From: Viridothelium virens | Lineage: Eukaryota; Ascomycota; Dothideomycetes; Trypetheliales; Trypetheliaceae | Direction: 5' to 3' | Assembly (NCBI GenBank): GCA_010094025.1 | Contig: ML991779.1 | Location: forward strand, 310,001-374,000 | DNA: 64,000 nucleotides | In this document: positions 1 through 10,195 of the stretch, piece by piece | Position numbering within the stretch: position 1 is the first letter of the stretch | How the letters are laid out: the number at the start of each line of letters is the position of its first letter | Program-made: the position numbers and the translations under genes | Notes under the pieces: generated by a model | Database searches by the model: none | The model's input: the letters and a program-made list of their open reading frames with translations, nothing else | What the model was told of the DNA's origin: nothing

Positions 1-1353
1 TTTGACTCGGTCGTGCTCCGTTTGCAAATTAGACCCGTCCATCATTTGCGAAGAAGAGCGAGATGTACTGGGTTTGAAATTTTGCAAGCGATACGCAAGC
101 GCCAGAGGAATAGCCAGCCTCGTTGCACAAGCTTCACAGTAGCTGTACGCTTCACTTTCTACAGAAACCACGTGGAAGGGGTTGCATTCAGAAAACAAGG
201 TCTCTTCGGCTGTGAAGTCCTTACATGCGAACAGTGCTGGTTTTCGATTCCCATTCTCGTCAACAATTATGTCGACGGCACATCCTGAGACCTTATCCTC
301 AACATATTCTCGAGTTTCAACTAAAAGGGGCTTATCCACGGAGTTGCCGATCTCGTCCCATGGGTAGGCTTGGCGTCGAATCGTGGTAAATCTCGTTTCC
401 TGTAGGTCGCGCACGCCGTGCTGCTTTTGACTATCTGAAGCTTCGAACTTGTACTGATCGAGAGCTTGCAAGCGTGTATATAAAGCCTCCTTCTTCAATA
501 GTTTCTCAAGGTCCAGTAGGATTCGATTTGCTAGTGTCGTAAAATATTTTTTGTCCGCTGGAGGGCAAACCTCCGTGCCTTGTTGAGTAACATCAAGACC
601 ATCCATCAAGGCTCCGCCTCCACACTTCCACAAAGAATATGCGATGCGGTACATAGCCTTCGACTTGCCATCGAGCAGGACACTCGCTCGTATCCTGGAC
701 ACGCTGGTATTCTCTCCAGGATTGATGCGAGACCTTACGGTTAGCGCCGCAAGTGGTACCATCAAAAGGTCATCCATATGACGTCTCATCTTGTAATTGC
801 TGGTTGGAGCTCGTACCCATGGATATTGGTTGCTGTCCGCCTGCGCTGTCCATGTTACGAAACGTTCAAGTTTGCTGAAGGCCATTTCGCTTGCTTTATC
901 CTTTCCGAAAGCCGTTATGAAAGCAAGCAGTGCGCGCTGTGCATCAACGACGGCCAGTTCGGGGAAGCCAAGTGCCAAATAGCAGAGGCAGCGGTTGAGA
1001 AAGGCACATGGGTTGCCTGGTGGTTGCTGAGTGAGATTCGCAGTGTATAGCTTCAAAGCGGCCACTGGCTCGTTCCTAAATAGGCACGTATTTCCATCGG
1101 CGATTTCTCGTATGCTATTCATGCTGCCGATGCGTATTCGAGCGGTAGGATTAGGATTAGGAGCAGATGTTGGTAGGCCTTGGCACAAGAGATCAAGACG
1201 CGGAGAATTGGATGGTTCGGACATCAGTTGTTCTTGCGAAGGGAGCTTCGGCTTGTTCGCGCGTGAAGGTCGACGTGATGGTTGAGTAGGTAGCTGTGGT
1301 CTCGGGCCTCGAGGTCTTTCCTCAGCTTCTATAGAAGAAAATTCATGCTCCAT
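1..1353 (-). CDS. TPR/SET-type protein, N-terminal part (runs off left edge)
   Basis: The frame is open from an ATG at 1353 down to base 1 with no stop (451 codons), so the 3' part lies outside the window. The first ~75 residues are Pro/Arg-rich and probably disordered. A TPR-like segment follows (...NPCAFLNRCLCYLALGFPEL..., with Ala/Leu helices). Further on are a YPWDE motif and a segment with ...PALFACKDFTAEETLF... and YSYCEACATRL. This order (TPR, YPW, 'ALFA-kd' strand, Cys motif) resembles fungal TPR proteins that carry a split SET/MYND-like methyltransferase domain, where the ALFA strand opens the SET fold. The catalytic part is not in view, so methyltransferase activity is inference. 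No intron is needed in the visible part. Confidence 0.65.
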   Translation of the reverse strand, partial: MEHEFSSIEAEERPRGPRPQLPTQPSRRPSRANKPKLPSQEQLMSEPSNSPRLDLLCQGLPTSAPNPNPTARIRIGSMNSIREIADGNTCLFRNEPVAALKLYTANLTQQPPGNPCAFLNRCLCYLALGFPELAVVDAQRALLAFITAFGKDKASEMAFSKLERFVTWTAQADSNQYPWVRAPTSNYKMRRHMDDLLMVPLAALTVRSRINPGENTSVSRIRASVLLDGKSKAMYRIAYSLWKCGGGALMDGLDVTQQGTEVCPPADKKYFTTLANRILLDLEKLLKKEALYTRLQALDQYKFEASDSQKQHGVRDLQETRFTTIRRQAYPWDEIGNSVDKPLLVETREYVEDKVSGCAVDIIVDENGNRKPALFACKDFTAEETLFSECNPFHVVSVESEAYSYCEACATRLAIPLALAYRLQNFKPSTSRSSSQMMDGSNLQTEHDRVK

Positions 1354-2569
1354 TGTAGGAGGAGTAAGTTCGAGGCTTGATCGAGAAGTAAATACTATAG
1401 TGTGAGTATGGTATCAGGAAGCAGCGTGGACAACCGCAAGTAACGTGTCGGCTGAACGCGTTTGTATTATTGATGTAATGATGTGATATGCGGTGATGAT
1501 AAAGTGAGTAATATCGTCTGGAGAGGGACTCCATAGCTTCGGCCGCAGGGTGAATCAAGGCAGTGATAAAGCTTCTCTTGAAATGCTTGCGACATTTGCC
1601 TTGCAATGGTCATTTTAGGTAACAACGACTCGGTTATGACCCGTCCTTCATCCTTGGTAACCCTCTTTCAAGATTCGAGAGCATTCGGAAAAGCCCCTCT
1701 CACCCAGAACAAGATAAAACCCTAATTTCAAATATCATTACCCCAGTACGAGAGGCCTCCAGAATAGATTTCTCAAGTCAAAGCTCGACAAAAAAGACTA
1801 GGCCAAACTCATTGCTCGGATGGACCGATCTGAAAAATGTCATCTGCAACAACTGTATCAGGTTCCATGCCTTGATCTGACCTATCTGAATACTACATAT
1901 CTTGTTAGCAGTAACTATGCAGGCGTTCCGTTTGGAGGTCGTTGGAATAGTCAGCAAACAGACGGTGGGTCAGTGAGATACTCTCAAAGAGCACCATCTT
2001 TCCCAATGGTCAATCATTCAAGTCAAAAGACATCATCGCGAGGAGCAAGGGACTTGATACTAAGTATCTCTATTTCATCTTGTGGTCGACAGGATTGTAA
2101 GGTATTAATGAGAATCGTGCAACGAAACTCTTCCACTGAGAGACATTCAGTCGATGCGATTACGGCACATCAAGACTATTAGGTCTTATCTAAGGTCATG
2201 GAGAAAACCCTATTGGGACATATCGAACTGGGTTGATAGAGGTTTCTTTACTGTTGTCAGAGATTTTGTTTTCAGCAAGTGAAGTCGAAAGCGATTTGCT
2301 AATTAATACCCTGTCCCCTTTCCTGATGAAGTTTAGCCCCTTTTCCCACCCTCAAATAACTTGATCCTCTTATATTTTTCTACCGTTAAGAAAATTCTAC
2401 CTTTCAATCTACTCAAGAGGGACGTAGGAAACAATCTTTGCGTGTGAGTCCCTGAGTAGAGTTGCGCGTCTTCACTGATAAGATTCCTTTATCTGCTTTT
2501 TGGCCTTTCCATGCCTGCCTCAACCCCAAGATCTACTACCTAAAGAAGGTTGACATAATATTACCCGGC
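1354..2569. other. Intergenic, upstream of the TPR/SET gene and downstream of CSA
   Basis: About 1.2 kb. It must hold the promoter of the leftward gene at 1353. The open frames here are short, have no protein-like composition and no convincing splice partners. I see no RNA gene or repeat. Confidence 0.6.
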
Positions 2570-4103
2570 TCAACTTTGGATGAACGACCTCTTCGTAATA
2601 CTCTCATAAAGCTCATCCAATTCTGCCCTTTTCCTCTTTCTTTCTTCATCCTCTCTTTCCTTCCCCACATAATCATCGCTCTCCTCTTCGTCCTCTTCCA
2701 TCTGTTTGACCCATGGTCTCCACGCTCTGATCTGTCCATCTGCGTGCGCGGAATATATTTCTACCTCATGAGCTCTCCAAGCTAGACCCATAACTCGATC
2801 CATTACGTTCCGACCAACCGGTACTCCCCCAGGTCCTCTGCCGTCGACCTCTAGACTTCTTAATACTTTAAGCCTCTTCATCAGCCGTCCTTCTTTCCAT
2901 TCAAAGCCCAGGATTTCACGTTCATTGGGCCAAAAAAGAAGTTCTTTACCTTTTCCAATCCATCCTTCAGGGCTGAAGATAGGCGTGACCGTTGAGAGCG
3001 CGCGATTTCGTACTACTGGGCCGAAATTGACTAGGTTATTCGCGCCCGTGCTGGTATCCCACACGCGAATACGCTCGTCGTGGCCCGCAGTAATCAGGTA
3101 CCGTCCATCCTCTGTCCATACCAAGCCATTTACAGGTCCAACATGCGCCTTTGCATCTGGATTCCTCTTATATCCTCTTGCATTGTTAGCCCCCGACGCC
3201 CCAGTCCCACCTCCATGCCCCAACCCAACTCCAACACTGTCCTCCATGTCCAGTGTCCCCAGTGCCGCCGACGACCGCCGCACATCCCACATCCTCACCG
3301 TCCCGTCCGCACTCCCACTCGCCAACACCCACTCTCCTGCCCCACTTCCGACCTTCCCGCCCAAGTTCCCATTCGGACACCACCCCACACTCAATACCGC
3401 TCCCGTATGCCCGGGCAAACTATGACTTGCAGCGCCGGACCGCAGGTCTACAAGTCGTACGGCGGGATGCTGTGTTCCGACCGCGACGAGCAGGTGCGAT
3501 GCGATCGGGCTGACGGCATGGGTGTAGGGAACCGAGTCGAGGGAGATGGAGAAGCTGGGCTGGAGGGTGAGGGAGGAGTGCAGGCGGAGATGGTGCGAGT
3601 ACGAGGTGCTGAGGAAAGCGAGCGAGTCGAAGGGGTAGTAGGATAGGTGGGTGAGGCCGAAGCTGGAGGACGGGTCGATGCGGGGAAGGCTGGCGGTGGG
3701 GTAGAGGGGTTCTGGGGAAGAGGACGAGGACGTGGAAGATGCTGTGATTTCGCTGGAAGACTCGAGGTCGTAGATGGCGAGGGAGGAGTCGGCGCCGCCG
3801 GAGAGGAGCCTGCAGATGATTTATTAGATGCGAAAATTGGAGGGGAGGGATGGGAAGGGCGAACCAGCGTCCTTCGAATCGGTCGATTGCGATGACGTTC
3901 ACGCCGGCCTTGTGGGCGACTCTTGCATGTTTTTGCGCCTCATGACTGCGACTGTTGGACGCCTCTTCTCTAGGTCCTGGCTCTGAGCTAAATGTCACGG
4001 TTGGTGCAGGTTGGAGGGCATGCAGAAGTCGAGTCGCGTAGGCGCGTTCGAGGCTCTGTGGAGAGATGGAGCCAGTAGCCCGATTGAGAAGGAAGGAATT
4101 CAT
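2570..4103 (-). CDS. CSA/ERCC8-like WD40 protein (Rad28 homologue)
   Basis: Two exons: 4103-3865 and 3809-2570, with an intron at 3810-3864 (donor GTTCGC, acceptor CTGCAG). The spliced product is 492 aa. The N-terminus (MNSFLLNRATG, then RLLHALQPAP, then AIDRFEGRW/LLSGGADSS) is the characteristic start of Cockayne syndrome A proteins. WD40 blades follow, with motifs such as GHTGAVLSVGW, LASGSADGTVRMWD and LITAGHDERIRVWD. The C-terminus is acidic then basic. CSA is the WD40 substrate receptor of a CUL4-DDB1 ubiquitin ligase in transcription-coupled nucleotide-excision repair and acts in the nucleus. The splice join restores the GRWLLSGGADSS motif, which supports the intron. The donor is weak (GTTCGC rather than GTANGT). 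Confidence 0.85.
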
Positions 4104-4811
4104 CCCACGCCCTGAACATCATCGTCATTCGTCAATGGAACGTCCATGGTTGATAATGGTGTCTGGGTGGTCATCCTCGAAACTTGAAGGCGTTGGCAAA
4201 ATCGTGCTGGCGCGCCCTTAAGTCTCGCTTGTTTTGGGAGGGACGACTGATGTTTCAAATGGTTGTAAAAACGCATCCACAAAGAAGTTTTGGGACCATA
4301 CTAAGAGACTTTCTCTTTGAGCCAAGCCCTACAATATTGGGCTAATAATGGATGTTTGACTTGCCTTTTCGGGGTGCGTATATTGATCGCCAATTTGTAT
4401 GAATGTAGCAATAGATGACAAAACAGTTGGCCTTCTTGGACTGCCGTAATAAGTAAACAGTGACGTGAGGTACGGAGTAGTTATATTGAAATAAAGCTCC
4501 CCCAAGTTTTCTTCCTCGGACGTGAACGAATCAGCACTCCTCATAATGGACACCGCTTAAAAGCCACATATATTGGACTATTAGAGAATATCGAGAACAG
4601 TCCCTCCAATCATTTCTGCTCGTGTGATAGAATGACTGCCGCATCGGGCCAGGACTCCAGTTTGAACTCTATGATCTCCTCTCCGCGTTGGCCCCGAACG
4701 GTCCTTCCGTTACTGTTCTAAGAGGCCTACAAAACGGGAACTTTCTTATATGACTTCAACCCAATCTGTCTGAGCAAATTCTAGGAAGTCCCCTCCCCCG
4801 TAGTTGAGGAT
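4104..4811. other. Divergent promoter region between CSA and the next gene
   Basis: About 0.7 kb separating two divergently transcribed genes. It contains one copy of the GTACGGAGTA-type motif (4469-4480) that recurs elsewhere in this window. No other structure is seen. Confidence 0.5.
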
Positions 4812-5764
4812 ATGGCCTCGAGCATGTCCGAAGCGCAACTAAGAGATCACACAACGACAGAGCAGGGGCAACGAACATCAAAGCCACAGGCAAAGACAAC
4901 GAAGGATAATACGCTTTCTTTTAATTTCAGGAGGCCACCTGGGGAATTATGGCGCAGCGGGGAAAGCGCGCAGAGGAGAAAAGAAGCCGTTATAATACAA
5001 GATTACATCGAAAGGAAGTCAAAAGGAAAGAGGAAAACCGCTCCCGAAGACAGGGTCCATTCTCAGCAGCAGCCTTACGGCATTGGAAGTAATCGGCCGA
5101 CAGTTTATGATGCAGTCGCAGGCTAGCATACCTGCCTTGACTCCCTGCCGTCCTTCTAACTGACTCTTCGCTAGGCCGCGTCGACCCCAGTGGCCGGATC
5201 AACCGGCCACCTTCCAACAACTTTGTCAATTGGCCACTTGCTCCCGAAGACATACTCTTCCGCGCAAACGATGCACCCATCCGCTACCAAGAAGACGACC
5301 TCTACTTCCAGAACGAGAAACTTGGCCCTGCCCAGCGCCTCCCAGATTCGGATCTCCTCAAGGCGATACACGCGTACGCCTCTGATTACTACTTTTGCAA
5401 TACCGTAGATGAGGTAATTAAAATATATGGGGGCCGCAAGGAGAAAATCAAGGGTCGTGGCGTAGACTTCGTCAGCATGGACGAGACGGCGTTGCTGACG
5501 ATGGGCATCTTGATGGAGGAGGCGGCGCGGGAGCGGCTAGGCAAGACCGGAGACCTGGCCTTGGTGGAGGCGGATGATGAAGATGAGAGGGAGTGGCCGA
5601 TGGCGTGGAACGGAAAGGAGTGGGTGAAAAGCGCGATTGAGAAGAAGGATCTGAGTAGGAGGCGAGCCCGGGAACAGCGAAACCGCGCGGTGAACGGCGA
5701 GAACCAGAGAAAGAGGGCGAGGACGGAGGAGTCAGAGGAAAATCAAGAAGTTATAAAAGACTAA
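4812..5764 (+). CDS. Conserved-looking nuclear-type protein of unknown function
   Basis: Two exons, 4812-5088 and 5175-5764, with an 86-nt intron (donor GTAATC, branch TCTAACTGAC, acceptor CTAG), giving 288 aa. Splicing joins the Lys-rich N-terminal part to a compact block with NFVNWPLAPEDILFRANDAP, LPDSDLLKAIHAYASDYYF, SMDETALLTMGILMEEAARE and GDLALVEAD. The C-terminal ~50 residues are basic (RRRAREQRNRA, RKRARTEE), suggesting a nuclear signal. I recognise the style of a conserved fungal nuclear protein but cannot name the family. The start is the first ATG; ATG codons slightly downstream are possible. A cryptic acceptor-like TTTTAATTTCAG lies in exon 1 and is probably not used, because the frame is open through it. 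Confidence 0.7.
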
Positions 5765-6434
5765 GGGCGGATGTCCACGTGTGGTTCATGGTCTGAAGCT
5801 CTGCCTCCTACGATATCTACCCTTTCGGAATACCGACCAGAAATTAGTCGTCTCTCAGGACAGTCCTTGCATTGGACACTCACCACAGCAAGCTGAGCTG
5901 AACTTTCTCACGGGAGTGTATAAAAGTATCACCAACTCGTGCCTGCACACTACGCAACTGTATGTGCAAGGCTTTGTTTGGGGGTCGAAACAAACACGGT
6001 TTCGACTGAGGGAGCAGATGGCGAATACTTGATGAAAGCCGACAGTCAATTCATGGCCTAGGAGCAAATAAAGTCTAGAGAAGATAATGTGCTCGGAATT
6101 GCAAGACCCATTATGATGGCCATTTAGTTATGTCCAAGAAGCAAAGTCACTCTTGCCGAGATTTCGATTACTCATCAGCCTCCGTCATCCGAAAGTTCAG
6201 GTTCTAGGGACCACGTATAGGACTATCGAGCAGGCTTCAAATATATACACGATCATTTTTCCCAGGTCCCTTAGTTGATGATAGTGCGTTCCGCCATGCA
6301 ACCGTGGAGAGAGTCCTCCTTGATCAACTCCGTAGCGAAACTTATCTCTCTCTCGTCTGTGAACTTAGGCCAGTGACCTAGGATTATCCGCCTCTGTGCC
6401 GTGCCCGCATCATCCTCGTCGCACCAAGATAGAA
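5765..6434. other. Convergent intergenic stretch
   Basis: About 0.67 kb between the 3' ends of two convergent genes. No gene, repeat or RNA structure recognised. Confidence 0.5.
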
Positions 6435-7091
6435 TCAGTCGTAGAGCCCCACCCCTTTTGCCGTCGGTCGCCGTCCCAGAGACTTCTGCTCGATATGTAC
6501 AGCCCCATCCCGGAGCACAAGGCAGTACTCCCTCCGCCTCTCCATCTCCTCCATCACCCTCCCAAACTCACCCTCCACATTCTTCAACAGCCCACCTGCC
6601 ACCGTCTCAAAATCCCTCTCCCCTAACGCTAACAACTCTTCCACTACCCACCCTTCCTTCTGAAACCACCCCCTCACCACATCCGTGAACCTCCCAGCAA
6701 CCTCACAAAAGAACTCCATCGTCACCCTTGCCGGTCCCGCCTCTCTCGCCTGCCTTCTCGCTGCCGCACACTCGGTCCCGAATGGCGCGACACGGCTCAC
6801 AGAACGCAACCGCGTGGTAGCGAAGGCAGTCCAATCGCTGCATGGATCGTCCCAGCCGAATTGGGCGGCCGTGAAGTCGAGGCAGTAGGAACGGCCCGAA
6901 CGCGAATTGGCGCGTAGGACGGTGTGCAAGGCGAGGACGTTGTTGTGGGGGCGGCTGGCGGGGTCGAAGTAGAGGGTCGGGCGGACAGCGTTACGGACGT
7001 AGAGGTGGTATTCATGCATGATGGGGCAGAGATCTGTAAGTAGAGAGGGTAAGTTAGTCACGGCGGTTGTGAAGATAGCTGAATGAGACAT
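6435..7091 (-). CDS. Hypothetical protein, 218 aa
   Basis: Single-exon ATG frame. Sequence features: a segment VLALHTVLRANSRSGRSYC followed by LDFTAAQFGWDDP, where a Cys, a Thr-Ala-Ala-Gln-Phe-Gly-Trp strand and an acidic turn recall fungal proteins of unknown function with a papain/transglutaminase-like layout. The middle is Ala/Arg-rich and the C-terminal half is a predicted helix (EEMERRREYCLVLRDG). No signal peptide or membrane segment. The gene is on the same strand as, and just downstream of, the next unknown gene (68 bp gap). The enzymatic hint is inference only. Confidence 0.6.
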   Translation of the reverse strand: MSHSAIFTTAVTNLPSLLTDLCPIMHEYHLYVRNAVRPTLYFDPASRPHNNVLALHTVLRANSRSGRSYCLDFTAAQFGWDDPCSDWTAFATTRLRSVSRVAPFGTECAAARRQAREAGPARVTMEFFCEVAGRFTDVVRGWFQKEGWVVEELLALGERDFETVAGGLLKNVEGEFGRVMEEMERRREYCLVLRDGAVHIEQKSLGRRPTAKGVGLYD

Positions 7092-7159
7092 GGTACGGTT
7101 TTGTGGAGTTTGTGAGGAAGCCCTAGAGAGTTGTGTTTGCTTGATTCTGCAAGCTTAAG

Positions 7160-8308
7160 TTATGGTGCCGTTGCAGAAGCCAAGCCTTGATGAGAAAACG
7201 TAATGGTGTCACTATTGGAAACAATCCTTTCTTTTGCAGAGGGGGCATAAAAGGAATGAAGTATGTAGATACCTCGGAGAAATATCAATACAAGGTCGTA
7301 CATCTGGACGCAGAAATTGATGCATTCCTGTGATACCAGGCATGCATTGAGATCGTTGCCGTTTGGAACTTTGTCGATTGGAAAACGTCGAAGAGGAAAA
7401 TCTCTGTTCTTGGCGGATGTCCTTCGCTCGAGACTGTATAAATATAAAAGACCGTGCCTGTATTCGATGTGCGAGAAAATATCGTGATAGCATCTCTTGC
7501 GGTATACGTAAAATAAGTCCATTATCAAACACGCCGCACGGTCTATCATTATTCGTTCTGCAATGTGCCCATGGATCGTAGTTTCTGATCTCCATGGAAG
7601 AAGCGGGCCAAGTTGGTTGCGAGGCATAGTAAGCTGCTGACTATGAAGTACACCTGGAGCCATGTTGAAACCCTTCGCGACCCCAAGGTCTCCATTGTCA
7701 ATCATGCGTTCCTTTGCACAGCCCCGGTTGTTTGGCGTTTCATCCGGAAGTCGCCTGGGCGGTTTCTGGAGAGAAGGAAGCTCCTCAATCTGCGCATACT
7801 GTCTCTGCATTGCTATATCGTATTTTGAGTCACTTGTTCCTTTTGCAATGCGACCAAGATCCCAAATCGTCATCGCAGTCAAATCCGCTGCCGACGGTGG
7901 GAAAGGGCACTCTAGACTGATCAATGCTAGATCTTGAAAAAATCTGTCTCTTGCAGTCATTCCATAACCGGGATCAAAGAGCGCGTTTCGTGCGGATTGT
8001 GTGAGTTTATTTGCCGTCGGGTTATTGCGTTGTAGTCGACGAGCAGCGATGGCTTCAAGATGGACTTGCGTGACATTCGCGAACGTTGTAGGCCATGGTT
8101 GAAGAACTCGAAACAATATCTTGATTGGGTCGTCCTCAGCTAAGACTGCAATGTCTCGCAAGATCATTGACGAAAGTTTCCTAGCCTTGAAATTAAAGGT
8201 CGTGTGAACTTGAAAATTCGTTGGTAGATTACGGAGCGGTTGACGTGATTCTAGTCGGCCAGAGTATGCACGACTGCCGTTGAATTCAGAGGACGAATTA
8301 CCCGTCAT
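7160..8308 (-). CDS. Hypothetical protein, 382 aa
   Basis: Single-exon frame. The first ATG is at 8308; the frame extends upstream only through a GTG at 8326, so 8308 is the likely start (MTGNSSSEFNGS...). There are no clear domains. The centre is Arg/Pro-rich (KPPRRLPDETPNNRG). The C-terminal third contains hydrophobic/aromatic helices (DRAACLIMDLFYVYRKRCYHD, NFCVQMYDLVLIFLRGIYIL), which could be one or two membrane or buried helices. Composition and length look like a real but possibly lineage-restricted gene. I do not recognise the family. Confidence 0.5.
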   Translation of the reverse strand: MTGNSSSEFNGSRAYSGRLESRQPLRNLPTNFQVHTTFNFKARKLSSMILRDIAVLAEDDPIKILFRVLQPWPTTFANVTQVHLEAIAARRLQRNNPTANKLTQSARNALFDPGYGMTARDRFFQDLALISLECPFPPSAADLTAMTIWDLGRIAKGTSDSKYDIAMQRQYAQIEELPSLQKPPRRLPDETPNNRGCAKERMIDNGDLGVAKGFNMAPGVLHSQQLTMPRNQLGPLLPWRSETTIHGHIAERIMIDRAACLIMDLFYVYRKRCYHDIFSHIEYRHGLLYLYSLERRTSAKNRDFPLRRFPIDKVPNGNDLNACLVSQECINFCVQMYDLVLIFLRGIYILHSFYAPSAKERIVSNSDTITFSHQGLASATAP

Positions 8309-8904
8309 TTTGGATTTTACACACACAACGTGTGTTGAGATTTTATGAAAGTCCTAGGTCAAGTGATGTAGCCGGCAGCTTCAGGAATCGTTCAAGGCTG
8401 ATATGCCATCGCTCTCAGTCCTTTTAAATCCCACCTTCTTGCGTCTACGAATGGAAGTCGCTGATGACCTCGGCCTACCCCCAAAATTGATCGTAATCGC
8501 CGGAAAGTATTCTTGGGAACATGATCTCTAGAAACACTCGGCCAGATTTGCTTCACACAAGCAATTTACGAGTCAATTTCCGAACGCAAATAAGGAAAAC
8601 AGAAAAGTAGGAAAGGTGAAGTTTGCTCCTTGTCGAACTGGTTTGGCGGTGACTTGGAGTGAATGTTTTCGGGAACTAGAACGGAAGGGACAGACAGAAA
8701 ATTCACTTTCTTTCTCATCTTTCACTTTCCCAGTTCCACTGAAGTAATTTGGTCGTACCGGCCGAATGCAAGGATCAAGCGTTGGATCGATCTGTCCTTT
8801 TGGCCCCATGGTCCCTTAGATCCCTCAAATGGGCCTCAAGACCCTGGAGTTCTGCTGTTTTTTCTGAGGTCAGCAAATGGTTAAGGCAAAGGTTTCAGGC
8901 AATT
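8309..8904. other. Intergenic stretch
   Basis: About 0.6 kb between the start of the 382-aa gene and the stop of the small gene at 8905. Nothing recognised. Confidence 0.5.
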
Positions 8905-9302
8905 TCACCTACTATCCTTCTGTTGCTTTTCCTCCATCGTCTCGAGCTTAAGCCATGCGAAGTATGTTAATTGATAGGTAAACAAGGCGCCCAAGAACAC
9001 TTTCATGACGGGGAATCCCCAGGACCGATAGAACTGTCGCTATGGTTGCACACATGTTAGATGCAAGGATAGGTAACAGATTGAAGGCCAGTGGCTTTGC
9101 CGTACATGCGGATTGCTTTGCGCAGACGATGATTCCAGCCTGGCGCCTTGTTGCGTGCCTCGTATCCGCAGACGTTTGGATGCCTGAAGGATCAGACTTG
9201 CAGGTACTCTTGGAGCCATGACAAGTCAGCGATTTAAAACACGTCCCTAAGTACTTTTCCAGAATGCGGCTACTGGGGCGGAAATGGTTGCTGTCGTCTC
9301 AT
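8905..9302 (-). CDS. Small three-exon single-pass membrane protein (89 aa), unknown
   Basis: Hand-assembled. Exons are 9302-9274, 9183-9078 and 9039-8905; introns are 90 nt (GTAGCC/CTTCAG, branch GCTGAC) and 38 nt (GTTACC/ACCATAG, branch TCTAAC). All phases agree and the total is 270 nt. The product starts MRRQQPFPPQHPNVCGYEAR, continues through a basic segment (NHRLRKAIRMYGKATG), then SWGFPVMKVFLGALFTYQL with one hydrophobic segment, and ends in a charged tail (KLETMEEKQQKDSR). A basic N-terminal half, one membrane segment and a short charged tail suggest a mitochondrial inner-membrane or other small organellar protein; this is inference. It is divergent from ysy6 with a ~250-bp shared upstream region. 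The 38-nt intron is unusually short. The last exon is the most convincing part. Confidence 0.5.
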
Positions 9303-9556
9303 CAAGCTTCGGAGCTACACACTAAGGTGAAGGCGGTGAGAGGAGCTCTGCCGCAGTGCAACTTTGTGCCTCTCCGCATTTGAACATTTGTCCTTTGCGA
9401 ACAGAGTCACAGACCCACTTGCGCAACGCATTACGAGTCACTGCAGCCTGGCAATCCTTCACAGGCTTCCAAATATCGAACGCAACTATATCATCTGTGC
9501 ATTGGCAAACCTCAGAGTAGATATTTACTCCTGGACCATCGTTCCTCTCTTCCAAC

Positions 9557-9937
9557 ATGGTAAGTCGAGCTCCGATCTACGGTCATAAACCTGGAACATA
9601 TTCAGACGCCTTTTCGAAATTCTTGAATCACATTCTCGATTTCAAGACTAGCTGATGCTTCCACTCAGGCACAAACACCCCAACAGCGGCGTGCCAATGC
9701 CGCCTACGCAAAGTCTGAAGCTTCGAAGCGTGGTAAGCCCCAGTCAGCCGTGAAGAAGCAAGAAAAGCAAAAGTCACCAATCTCTATGACATGGATAGGT
9801 GAGTGCTCAGTCCCCATGCGACCTTCACGTCACAATAGGGTTCATGGACGCTGATAATGGGGCCTATGCTAGTGGTTCTTGCTTTCCTTGTTGGCGGTGG
9901 GGTTATCATTGAGCTGCTGCGGATATTCTTTGGTTGA
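9557..9937 (+). CDS. YSY6: Ysy6/RAMP4 (SERP1) stress-associated ER protein
   Basis: Three exons: 9557-9559 (only the ATG), 9669-9798 and 9873-9937. Introns have GTAAGT/CTCAG and GTGAGT/CTAG ends. The product is 65 aa: a basic hydrophilic N-terminus (AQTPQQRRANAAYAKSEASK, then RGKPQSAVKKQEKQKSP) and a C-terminal tail anchor (SMTWIVVLAFLVGGGVIIEL). This is the complete RAMP4/Ysy6 layout and length. Family role: a tail-anchored ER protein associated with the Sec61 translocon that stabilises membrane proteins during ER stress. The first intron directly follows the start codon, so no conventional open frame of this gene is visible without splicing. Confidence 0.9.
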
Positions 9938-10195
9938 GTCCAGAGCCGGGATAGACAAGCGTCCGGCAATGGAGAGTTATAAAATTCGGAAAAGAGGCGA
10001 GCTAGCATGTCAAGGCGTTCGGGCGAAGCATCGGAACGGGTTTGGCGGATTCTCATTACCAGACAAAAGGTTGAAGCAAGCGATGGACTATGGTTTGGGC
10101 ATCTGGCTAGCAGCAGCAATAGCTTTGGCATTCAAACGCCAACTCGATGCGTATATACAATGCGATACCCAAGATGTCTGGAATACCATTTTTGG

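Noticed and set aside
1140-1165. TTAGGATTAGGAG stretch resembling fungal telomere repeats
   Set aside because: Only two imperfect units, and it is coding sequence (NPNPTAR) of the left-edge gene.
1820-2182. 120-codon plus-strand frame
   Set aside because: Random-looking composition, no domain and no splice-consistent extension.
3080-3646. Plus-strand frames of 166-188 codons (Pro/Ser- and Gly-rich)
   Set aside because: Shadows of the CSA exon on the opposite strand.
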